Shown here piece by piece: positions 51,425 through 59,154 of a stretch of DNA of 64,000 nt. The position numbers and the translations under genes were made by a program. Within the stretch, counting starts at the first letter, position 1. Each line of letters opens with the position of its first letter. Under the pieces are notes generated by a model. It was not told the origin of the DNA. It worked only from the letters and a program-made list of their open reading frames with translations, and ran no database searches. The DNA is from an uncultured Bacilli bacterium (GTDB lineage: Bacteria; Bacillota_I; Bacilli_A; RF39; UBA660): contig CAKPFM010000004.1 in assembly GCA_934153945.1 (NCBI GenBank), positions 39,786-103,785 of the forward strand, given 5' to 3'.

Positions 51425-53254
51425 ATGTTTAACATGTATTTTCAATTTTTTGGATTATTAGATATTATTTTACTTACAATTGTATATTTTACAAAGACTA
51501 CTTTTAAAAGTGAGGAAAATAAAATATATGGGTGGTTAATAATAACAAGTTTTATAGGTCAAATATTGCATATTTTGAGTTATATAACAATTTATAATAT
51601 GGAATATATTCCATTAATTAATATTATTGTAACAAAATCATATTTGATATACTTAGTGGTATGGATATCATTACTTTTTGTTTATATATGTATAGTTACA
51701 TATAAATATTCAAATCAAAAAGGAATTAAAAAGAAAATAAGAAAAATTAGTTTATATACATTTCTAATAGATGTAATAGTATTAATACTATTATTAATGT
51801 TACCAACATATTGTTTTTGTGATGGTAGTGTGGTATATACATATGGTGCAAGTGTAAATTTAATTTATTTAATATCAATTATGTATATTACTATATCATT
51901 ATTAATGTTTATAACTCATTTTAAATTAATAGTTAATGCTGGATTAAAAAAATATATTCCACTTTTTGCATTTGTTTTAATAGGTAGTGTAGTTATGGTT
52001 ATTCAATATACTAATCCAAGTTTATTATTAATAACATCTTGTGAAACTTTTATAACATTTTTGATGTATTTTACAATAGAAAATCCAGATTTACAAATGC
52101 TAAAAGAATTTCATAAAGCAAGAAAATTTGCTGATGAAATAAATAATGAAAAAACAGAATTTTTATTTAATATGTCAAATGAAATAAAAAATCCAATAAA
52201 AAATATTAATTTATTAAGTAAAGATATATTATCTAGTAATGAAAATACAAAAAAAGATGCATTAGAAATAAGTAGATTATCATCACACTTAATTCAAATT
52301 GTCAACAATATTCTTGACATAACAGATTTAGAAGCTAGAAAAATAGTTATTCAAGGAACAAAATATAATGTTTCAAATTTGTTTCAAAGTATTAATAAAC
52401 AATTTGAATCAAAATTGAATGAAGAAATTAAATATAATTTTAAATATGATAATAGTATACCAGAATATTTATATGGTGATTCTATACGTATAAAGCAAGT
52501 TATGAATATTTTATTAGATAATGCTAAAACGTATACTAAAAATGGTTTTATTGATGTAAATATTAATTCTATAATTAAGCATGATATTTGCCGATTAATA
52601 ATAACAGTAGAAGATTCTGGTATAGGTATGACATTAGAAGAACAAGCTCATCTATTTGATAAACAAAAAATATATAGTGATGAGACACTAAAAATAATTG
52701 ATGACAATCAAAATAATTTAGGAATAGCTAAATCATTAATTAATTTAATGAATGGAAGTATTATGGTAAATAGTGAATATGGAAAAGGAACTACATTTAC
52801 TGTTGTATTAGATCAAAAGGTAACAAAAGAAGAAAAATCAAAACAAATAGAAGTTGTAGAAAAATATGAAGAGGTATATGTTAATAATGATAAATTACTA
52901 CTTGTTATTAATGATGCTGATTTAAGTAAAAAGGTTAATAAGCTTTTAAAAAAATATTCTATTGATATTGTAGAGGTAAAAGGTGGACAAGCCTGCTTAG
53001 AAAGATTAAGAAATAAGGAAAAATATAATTCAATTATTATTGAAGAGGAGTTAGAAAAATTAAGTTGTGAGGATACTTTAAATAAAATAAAAGATACTCC
53101 AGGATATAAAATACCAGTAATAATAATGACTAAAAATAAAGAATTTGGATCAAAAGAAAAATATTTAGATAAAGGATTTAAAGATGTAATATATTTGCCA
53201 ATAAAAAAGGAAGATTTTATAAAAACTTTAGATAAGTATATAGAATTAAATTAA
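51425..53254 (+). CDS. Degenerate hybrid histidine kinase (pseudokinase with pseudo-receiver)
   Basis: A 609-residue membrane protein, ATG 51425 after AGAGGTG. Seven hydrophobic helices fill residues 5-220. The HisKA motif reads NMSNEIKNPI, with Asn252 where His is required. The ATPase domain keeps an N-box Asn and DSGIGM, but the G2 motif is reduced to NNLGIA. The C-terminal receiver (489-609) has Glu540 in place of the phosphoacceptor Asp, Asn496 in the acidic pair and no conserved Lys before Pro592. Phosphotransfer appears impossible, so a ligand-binding or scaffold role is inferred. Confidence 0.85.
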   Translation: MFNMYFQFFGLLDIILLTIVYFTKTTFKSEENKIYGWLIITSFIGQILHILSYITIYNMEYIPLINIIVTKSYLIYLVVWISLLFVYICIVTYKYSNQKGIKKKIRKISLYTFLIDVIVLILLLMLPTYCFCDGSVVYTYGASVNLIYLISIMYITISLLMFITHFKLIVNAGLKKYIPLFAFVLIGSVVMVIQYTNPSLLLITSCETFITFLMYFTIENPDLQMLKEFHKARKFADEINNEKTEFLFNMSNEIKNPIKNINLLSKDILSSNENTKKDALEISRLSSHLIQIVNNILDITDLEARKIVIQGTKYNVSNLFQSINKQFESKLNEEIKYNFKYDNSIPEYLYGDSIRIKQVMNILLDNAKTYTKNGFIDVNINSIIKHDICRLIITVEDSGIGMTLEEQAHLFDKQKIYSDETLKIIDDNQNNLGIAKSLINLMNGSIMVNSEYGKGTTFTVVLDQKVTKEEKSKQIEVVEKYEEVYVNNDKLLLVINDADLSKKVNKLLKKYSIDIVEVKGGQACLERLRNKEKYNSIIIEEELEKLSCEDTLNKIKDTPGYKIPVIIMTKNKEFGSKEKYLDKGFKDVIYLPIKKEDFIKTLDKYIELN

Positions 53255-53280
53255 AAATACTTTAAAAAGGTATTTTTAAT
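53254..53280 (+). terminator. Terminator after the degenerate kinase
   Basis: AATACTTT / AAGGTATT (G-U pairs) plus five T. Confidence 0.65.
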
Positions 53281-53297
53281 TTTATCTTTAATTTAGA

Positions 53298-53326
53298 TTG
53301 ACAAAATAAACTAAAAATGTTAACAT
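53298..53326 (+). promoter_or_regulatory. Promoter of the 405-residue unknown gene
   Basis: Consensus TTGACA, 17-nt spacer, TAACAT. Confidence 0.6.
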
Positions 53327-53354
53327 ATACGCTACGTTAAGAGGGGATTTATAC

Positions 53355-54572
53355 ATGAATATAAATGAATTAATAGAAATATTATACGAGTATATAATGG
53401 AAAAAAAGATAATTCAGGCAAAAGAATTAATTAAATATATGGTAAAAAATAATGTATGTGAAAAACTAACCATTTTAGAAAAAGTAAGAAATTATAGTAG
53501 AGAGAAACTTTCTTCAATAGATGATATAAAAAAGTTTGATTTAAATTATATGATTTTGATAAATTACAAATTAAGAGAAGTTTCCTATATTATTGAAAGA
53601 TATATAAAGTTTGGAAGTTTAAAGATAAACCAACAAAATTATTTATTACTAATCAACTTCAAAAACTATGGTAAAGATTTTACAGAATTAAAATTAGTAG
53701 TAGATGAAATATTAGAAAAGTTTAAAGATGATTTAAGTTTTTTACTTATTAATGAACAAATTATGAGAAGTACATATGAAGAAGAATTTAAACAATTATT
53801 GAAATCTAAAAATCCAGTAGAATTATTTAGAAAATTTAATTGGGACGATAAAAATTTCTATTTCAAATTATCATTATTTAGAAAAAAATATTATTGTAAA
53901 AAAGATCAAGAATATGCAGATTATTTAGAAAAAAAATATCAAGAATATTTAAAATTGTATAAATTTAATAATAATAGCTCAAGTTCAACTAATAATTATT
54001 TTCCATTGGAAGCAATAAAAGATTTATTTGCTAGTGGTTGTTCAATATATGAATATTGTGATAGACATCTTGAATATAATGTTTCAGACTTGGTAAAAAC
54101 TATCAAAGCAACTTGTGGAGAAAAAGCTAAATCAGTTTTACAAAATTTACAAAATTTAGAGTCTCAAGAATTTAAACAAAAATTAAATAATTTATTATTT
54201 CAAATTATTAATGATCCAGAATTTACAATTCTAGATTATTATTCGATAACAAAATTAAGTATAAATGATTTTAAAGCAAAGGTTGAATGTCATAATATTA
54301 ATTTTTGTGAATTTATAACACATAACAGTGAGAAAAATTTCAATTATAGTAAAAAATCTTATTCACGTTTTAATAAAGAACAAGAAATGAAAATAAAAAG
54401 AATTATACATGGAATAGAAATTACAGAAGAAGATAAAATTAATATATTTAATTATTTAGAAAGTAATGAAGTACCGGTAAATAAATTTACTTATAGAGCC
54501 TGTATAAATAAATTAATAAATGGTACTTTAGATTTTAAACAAAAAAATAAATATTTAAAAGGTTCATTTTAG
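53355..54572 (+). CDS. Unknown helical protein, 405 residues
   Basis: Soluble, mostly alpha-helical and Lys/Asn-rich, with no signal peptide or membrane segment. A low-complexity linker NNNSSSSTNNY near residue 205 separates two halves. The second half (about 215-390) contains repeated short helical blocks (LFASGCSIYEYCDRHLEYN and later YYSITKLSINDFKAKVECHN) that resemble each other and HTH-like turns. I do not recognise the family. It has its own promoter and terminator. AGAGGGGAT precedes the start. Confidence 0.6.
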   Translation: MNINELIEILYEYIMEKKIIQAKELIKYMVKNNVCEKLTILEKVRNYSREKLSSIDDIKKFDLNYMILINYKLREVSYIIERYIKFGSLKINQQNYLLLINFKNYGKDFTELKLVVDEILEKFKDDLSFLLINEQIMRSTYEEEFKQLLKSKNPVELFRKFNWDDKNFYFKLSLFRKKYYCKKDQEYADYLEKKYQEYLKLYKFNNNSSSSTNNYFPLEAIKDLFASGCSIYEYCDRHLEYNVSDLVKTIKATCGEKAKSVLQNLQNLESQEFKQKLNNLLFQIINDPEFTILDYYSITKLSINDFKAKVECHNINFCEFITHNSEKNFNYSKKSYSRFNKEQEMKIKRIIHGIEITEEDKINIFNYLESNEVPVNKFTYRACINKLINGTLDFKQKNKYLKGSF

Positions 54573-54583
54573 AACCTTTTTTT
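54557..54583 (+). terminator. Terminator of the 405-residue gene
   Basis: AAAAGGTTC-ATTTTA-GAACCTTTT followed by T. The last codons lie inside the stem. Confidence 0.8.
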
Positions 54584-54591
54584 GATATAAT
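54563..54591 (+). promoter_or_regulatory. Promoter nested in terminator, upstream of the hemW operon
   Basis: TTCATT in the hairpin loop and TATAAT at 54586-54591 have a 17-nt spacer and an extended -10 TGA. Confidence 0.5.
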
Positions 54592-54609
54592 GTTATTAGG
54601 TGATTAAAA

Positions 54610-54855
54610 ATGGATATAGCAGAAATTGTTAATGATATGGATTTAGTATTAGAAGGAATACCGTTTAGTAGTGACAATAAAAATATTCAAAAGGGATTAT
54701 CTATTTTAGAACACAATGTTCCAAATTTTGAATATTCAAAAAATAATTTAAATCTTTTACAAAAAATAGAAGAAATAAAAAACTATTACTATAGTTTAGG
54801 ATATAATAATAGTTCAATTTTAGAGATTTTATCAATTGGACAAAAAGTAAGATGA
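54610..54855 (+). CDS. Unknown 81-residue protein upstream of hemW
   Basis: A small helical, acidic-to-neutral protein with a predicted helix at 45-62. AGGTGATTAAAA precedes ATG 54610. It overlaps hemW by ATGA, so translational coupling is likely. No family recognised. Confidence 0.65.
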   Translation: MDIAEIVNDMDLVLEGIPFSSDNKNIQKGLSILEHNVPNFEYSKNNLNLLQKIEEIKNYYYSLGYNNSSILEILSIGQKVR

Positions 54856-55931
54856 AATCAGTATATATACATATACCTTTTTGTAATACAATATGTAGTT
54901 ATTGTGATTTTCCTAAGGTATATAGTAATGTATGTAATAAAGATTTATATTTAGATTCTTTAAAAAAAGAAATTCAAAATAATTATAAAAATGAAATAAT
55001 AAATACAATATATATAGGTGGAGGAACACCTAGTATATTATCAATTAAAGAATTAGAAAAATTACTAGAAATAACTAATTTATTAAAAAAAAATGATAAT
55101 ATAGAATTTACTATAGAATGTAATGTAGAATCAATAGATGAAGAAAAATTAAAATTATTAAAAAAATATAATGTAAATAGAATTAGTATTGGTATAGAAT
55201 CATTTGATAAGAAAATAATCTCTTATTTAAATAGATTTCATACTAAAAAAGAAGCTATAAAAAAAATAAAATTAGTAAAAAAGTATTTTGATAATATAAA
55301 TATTGATTTGATGTATGCTGTACCTAATCAGAGTATAAAATCATTAAAAAAAGATATAAATACATATCTTAAATTGAAAATACCACATATATCATATTAT
55401 TCATTAATAATAGAACCTCATACTAAACTATATAATGAAAATACTAATTATATTGATGAAGATATAGATTATAAAATGTATAAAATAATAACCCAAAAAT
55501 TAAAAAAATATCATCATTATGAAATAAGTAATTTTTCATTTAGAGGTTATGAATCTAAACATAATTTAGTTTATTGGAACAATGAAGAATATTATGGTTT
55601 TGGTGTAGGTGCTAGTGGATATATAAATGGTATTAGATATAATAATACAAAGAATATTCATAAATATATGAGTGGTAATTATAAATTAGAAGAAACTAAA
55701 CTAACTGAATTAGAAAAAATGCAAGAAGAAATGTTTTTAGGACTTAGAAAATTAGATGGTGTTAATATAGAAAATTTTGAAAAAAAATATCATAAAAAAA
55801 TAGAAGAAGTTTTTGATATTAATGATTTGTTAGAAAAAAATATTTTAGTAAAAAAAGATGGATATATATTTATAAATAAAGATAATATATATACATCAAA
55901 TGATATTATGATTAGATTTGTAGGTGATTAG
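54852..55931 (+). CDS. hemW: Radical SAM heme chaperone HemW
   Basis: A 359-residue radical SAM protein. The cluster-binding motif FCNTICSYCDF has Cys11, Cys15 and Cys18, and GGGTPS is the SAM-binding turn. The C-terminal HemN-like domain contains EEMFLGLRKLDGV. The residue pattern is that of HemW (formerly HemN-like), a heme-trafficking protein, rather than the true coproporphyrinogen dehydrogenase. No other heme genes are seen. It overlaps the upstream small gene and is followed immediately by an HD-domain gene. Confidence 0.9.
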   Translation: MKSVYIHIPFCNTICSYCDFPKVYSNVCNKDLYLDSLKKEIQNNYKNEIINTIYIGGGTPSILSIKELEKLLEITNLLKKNDNIEFTIECNVESIDEEKLKLLKKYNVNRISIGIESFDKKIISYLNRFHTKKEAIKKIKLVKKYFDNINIDLMYAVPNQSIKSLKKDINTYLKLKIPHISYYSLIIEPHTKLYNENTNYIDEDIDYKMYKIITQKLKKYHHYEISNFSFRGYESKHNLVYWNNEEYYGFGVGASGYINGIRYNNTKNIHKYMSGNYKLEETKLTELEKMQEEMFLGLRKLDGVNIENFEKKYHKKIEEVFDINDLLEKNILVKKDGYIFINKDNIYTSNDIMIRFVGD

Positions 55932-56507
55932 ATGGATAAAGTATCAAAATTTGAAACAGAAATTAATTATATTAAAAATAAAAAATATCAAGATAATTTA
56001 AAGATATTAATAAATTTATTACCAGATTATTTCTTTAGTGTACAAGCATCTTCTACTGGTAAATATCATCCAGCTTTTACATTAGGTGAAGGCGGTTTAG
56101 TAAGACATACAAAAGCTGTAGTTAGAATTGCTTATGAATTATATAATGATGAATCAATTACAGGATGTTTTAATCAAGATGAAAAGGATTTAATGATAGT
56201 TGCTTTAGTTTTACATGATGGATTAAAACATGGGTTAGAAAAATCAGAATATGTAGTATTTGAACATCCACTTATTATGGGTGAATATATAAAAAATAAT
56301 AAAGATAAATTAACATTAACTGATAATGAAATAGAATTTTTAGTCAATGTAATATCATCACATATGGGACCTTGGACTAAGGATTATAAAGGAAATGAAG
56401 TATTACCAAAACCTGTAAACAAATACCAGAAATTTGTACATATGTGTGATTATTTAGCAAGTCGTAAGTTTTTAAATATTAATTTTGAAAATGATGAGAT
56501 AGTTTAG
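55932..56507 (+). CDS. HD-domain metal-dependent phosphohydrolase
   Basis: A 191-residue protein. The metal site is built from VRHTKAVV, the HD pair in LVLHDGLKHG, FEHPLIMGEYI and SSHMGPW, giving the usual H...HD...H...H ligands. It starts directly at the hemW stop codon (TAG-ATG) with GGTGATTAG as ribosome site. The substrate may be a nucleotide or signalling nucleotide, and the sequence does not decide. Confidence 0.82.
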   Translation: MDKVSKFETEINYIKNKKYQDNLKILINLLPDYFFSVQASSTGKYHPAFTLGEGGLVRHTKAVVRIAYELYNDESITGCFNQDEKDLMIVALVLHDGLKHGLEKSEYVVFEHPLIMGEYIKNNKDKLTLTDNEIEFLVNVISSHMGPWTKDYKGNEVLPKPVNKYQKFVHMCDYLASRKFLNINFENDEIV

Positions 56508-56538
56508 AAGAAATTATAAAGCGATTTCTTCTTTTTTT
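56506..56538. terminator. Terminator between HD gene and xre-type gene
   Basis: AGAAGAAAT / ATTTCTTCT stem followed by T7 on the plus strand. It overlaps the ends of both convergent genes. Confidence 0.7.
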
Positions 56539-56963
56539 CTACATATATCATTAATTGAAATGTTAAAATGTTTACAAAAAATGTATAGTACTGGTATTGA
56601 AATCATAATTTTACCTTTTTCATATTTATTAATACATGCTTGTGTTACACCAATTAGTTTTGCCATTTCTTCTTGTGATAAATGATTTGAAATCCTGACA
56701 TTTCTAATATTATTTCCTAATTCTTTTAGATCAATATTTCCAATACTATCTTTATTATCCTTACAATTTGATATATTTAAAATGTAATCTATATTTATAT
56801 TAAAATAATCCGAAAATTTACATAATGGCTTTAGTGGAATAATATTAATTCCGAGTTCCCACAAAGAGTACGTAGAACGACTAACTTCCAAAATATTAGC
56901 CATTTGTTGTTGTGTTAAATCATGATCTTCTCTTATTTCTTTTATTTTTTTAAAATTTAACAT
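56514..56963 (-). CDS. Double-HTH XRE-family regulator
   Basis: A 149-residue protein with two tandem Cro/C1-type HTH domains. Domain 1 (about 1-60) contains LTQQQMANILEVSRSTYSLWE, and domain 2 (about 82-140) contains LSQEEMAKLIGVTQACINKYE. ATG 56963 is chosen from the AGGTGAT upstream. It is divergent from the prepilin/lectin gene at 57137, so control of that gene is a reasonable guess. No phage context. Confidence 0.85.
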   Translation of the reverse strand: MLNFKKIKEIREDHDLTQQQMANILEVSRSTYSLWELGINIIPLKPLCKFSDYFNINIDYILNISNCKDNKDSIGNIDLKELGNNIRNVRISNHLSQEEMAKLIGVTQACINKYEKGKIMISIPVLYIFCKHFNISINDICRKKEEIAL

Positions 56964-57046
56964 CAATATCACCTATAATAATTGTTACACTTTAGATACA
57001 AAAAAAATGAAAATTGCTATTATGAGTTATAAAAAATACTATTTTG

Positions 57047-57055
57047 TGTTATAAT
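57047..57055 (+). promoter_or_regulatory. Extended -10 promoter of first prepilin/lectin gene
   Basis: TG-T-TATAAT (57047-57055) with a weak TTATAA at -35. Confidence 0.5.
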
Positions 57056-57076
57056 TGAGATACAGTAGAGAATAGA

Positions 57077-57113
57077 TTATGTATTTTAATAATTTTTCAT
57101 TTAAAATACATAA
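57077..57113 (+). promoter_or_regulatory. 13-bp inverted repeat in the leader of first prepilin/lectin gene
   Basis: TTATGTATTTTAA (57077-57089) and TTAAAATACATAA (57101-57113) are perfect complements with an 11-nt loop. It is an mRNA hairpin or operator, possibly for the divergent XRE protein. Confidence 0.55.
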
Positions 57114-57136
57114 TAAGAGTAGTGAGGAGTTTTAAT

Positions 57137-58927
57137 ATGAAAAGAAAAGGATTTACGTTGATTGAACTACTAGCGGTAATAGTAATATTATCGGTAATAG
57201 CGTTAATCACAACACCAATGATATTAAACATAATAGAAGAGACAAGAAAGAAAGCATCAATAGAAAGTGTAAACGGAATATTAGATGCAGCAGAGAAATA
57301 TGAAATAACAAGCATGTTAGAAGGAGAAGAAACAAGAAGGTTTGAGTTTCCAAATGAGAAATTACAATATAAAGGAACAAAACCAGAAAGTGGAACACTA
57401 ATAATAGATGAAGAAGGAAATACAAGTATAACAGTATTAATAAATGGATACTGTGTAAGAAAGAGATTTAATGAAACAACACCAAGTGTAATAGAAGAAA
57501 AAAATTGTACAATAGAAGATAGTGAATTAATATATGCAGAAAGATATAAAGAAGAAATATTAAATGGAGCATATCCAGAAATAAAGAATGAATTAATACC
57601 AGTAACAATAGAAAGTAATGGAACAGTAACATATGCAGATATAAGAAAAGAATGGTATAGTTATAAAAATAAGATATGGGCAAATGCCGTAATATTAAAA
57701 GATAATGTAACACATAGTGTAGGAGAGGTAATACCAGAAAGTGATATAAAACAATATTATGTATGGATACCAAGATATAAATATGAATTATGGAATGTAA
57801 ATGGAGAAAATAAATATCCAAATGGAACAAGTTCAGAAAGTGCGATAAATATAGTATTTGAAAGTAAAGATAAAGAAACAAGTAATGGAACTGAAAATGG
57901 AGAATGGTTAACACATCCAGCGTTTACATCATTTAATACGAATGGAATATGGGTAGGAAAATATGAAACAAGTTATGATGAAGAAACATATACAGATTCA
58001 AGTAAGTTTCTAACTACAAATCCAAATTATGCAGCAGCTACAAATGCTTCAAATATAATAATAAAACCAAATGTAAGAAGTTTAACAAACAAAAAAGTAA
58101 GTGAATTTTATACATTAGGAAGAGGAATAAATGAAGGATTAAACTCACATATGATGAAAAATAGTGAATGGGGAGCAGTATCATATTTAACATATTCATT
58201 ATTCGGAAAATGTACAGAAACAGGATGTGAAGAAGTATATCTAAATAATATCAATACAGGGTATTTAAATAGTACAGCAACATTTACAGGACAGTGGCAA
58301 TATAGCGGAAGTATAACAGGATGTAGTGCATCAAGTACTTCGGCAACTGTAAATAGTAATCAATCATCATGTTCAAGTGGCTATGCATATAATGAAGCAA
58401 ATAATAAAGCAAGTACAACAGGAAACATAAGTGGAATCTATGATATGAGTGGAGGAAACTGGGAATATGTAATGGGAGTAATAAAAGATGCATCAGGTAA
58501 TCCAATGAGTGGAATAAATAGTACATACAATTCAGGATTTAATGGAACATATGGATGTCCAACATGTAATAGTGATACATCAGGATTAACAAGTTTAACA
58601 ACAGGAATAAATTTTCCAACAGATACAAGATATTATGATTTATATGCACCAAACTCAACAGAGTTAGGTGATGATACATGGTATAAATATGAAAATGGAT
58701 ATTTAGGAGACGCAATAAAAGAAATAGCAGTATCAAATACTAATAGTTCAGGTGGAAATATTGGAGTATGGTTTAGTGATAATGCATGTTTTCCTACAAT
58801 CGTTTACCCTTGGATAGTACGTGGTGGAGGTTTCTTTAATAGTACTGGTGCGGGAATTTTTGTCTTTGGCCGTGATGAAGGTCCAGCTGATAATGTCATC
58901 ACATTCCGTGCTGTTCTAGCAATCTAA
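57137..58927 (+). CDS. Prepilin-anchored C-type-lectin/FGE-fold surface protein, copy 1
   Basis: A 596-residue protein. ATG 57137 follows GAGGAG. Residues 1-30 are a class III prepilin signal (MKRKGFTLIELLAVIVIL). A linker and beta-rich middle lead to a formylglycine-generating-enzyme/C-type-lectin-like domain, recognised from WIPRYKYELW near 210, GIYDMSGGNWEYVMG near 432-447 and an ending PWIVRGGGF...FRAVLAI. The last 45 residues (552-596) differ sharply from copy 2 while most of the rest is nearly identical. It is probably a displayed ligand-binding protein. Confidence 0.8.
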   Translation: MKRKGFTLIELLAVIVILSVIALITTPMILNIIEETRKKASIESVNGILDAAEKYEITSMLEGEETRRFEFPNEKLQYKGTKPESGTLIIDEEGNTSITVLINGYCVRKRFNETTPSVIEEKNCTIEDSELIYAERYKEEILNGAYPEIKNELIPVTIESNGTVTYADIRKEWYSYKNKIWANAVILKDNVTHSVGEVIPESDIKQYYVWIPRYKYELWNVNGENKYPNGTSSESAINIVFESKDKETSNGTENGEWLTHPAFTSFNTNGIWVGKYETSYDEETYTDSSKFLTTNPNYAAATNASNIIIKPNVRSLTNKKVSEFYTLGRGINEGLNSHMMKNSEWGAVSYLTYSLFGKCTETGCEEVYLNNINTGYLNSTATFTGQWQYSGSITGCSASSTSATVNSNQSSCSSGYAYNEANNKASTTGNISGIYDMSGGNWEYVMGVIKDASGNPMSGINSTYNSGFNGTYGCPTCNSDTSGLTSLTTGINFPTDTRYYDLYAPNSTELGDDTWYKYENGYLGDAIKEIAVSNTNSSGGNIGVWFSDNACFPTIVYPWIVRGGGFFNSTGAGIFVFGRDEGPADNVITFRAVLAI

Positions 58928-58944
58928 TAAAAAATAATAATAGG

Positions 58945-58971
58945 GGATACTTGAAAAAAGTATCTTTTTTT
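58945..58971 (+). terminator. Terminator after prepilin/lectin copy 1
   Basis: GATACTT-GAAAA-AAGTATC followed by seven T, the same stem as at 13716. Confidence 0.75.
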
Positions 58972-59095
58972 GATAGACTAATAGTGTAAATAAAAAATAG
59001 TAATATAGTTTGATATAGTAATCTAGATTTTGAAATAAAATAGAGAAGTTAAATCTAAAAATAACAAAAAACAATGTGTATGCTATATGTAAACA

Positions 59096-59104
59096 GGGGG
59101 GGGG
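59096..59104 (+). repeat. G9 homopolymer tract in leader of copy 2
   Basis: Nine G preceded by A. In copy A the same 10 positions are all G, so one substitution distinguishes them and tract length is conserved. Confidence 0.85.
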
Positions 59105-59125
59105 TAATTTTACTAACCCTTTTTT
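59102..59125 (+). terminator. Terminator-like hairpin (possible attenuator) before copy 2
   Basis: GGGGTAATTTTACTAACCC followed by T6, 30 nt upstream of the start codon. Confidence 0.45.
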
Positions 59126-59154
59126 GTTACTATAAAAATAGAAAGGAAGTATAT

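Noticed and set aside
59074..59154. Longer start for the second lectin-fold gene, reading through the G tract
   Set aside because: No ribosome site lies before the upstream ATG codons, the extension would destroy the N-terminal prepilin signal, and AAAGGAAG precedes ATG 59155.
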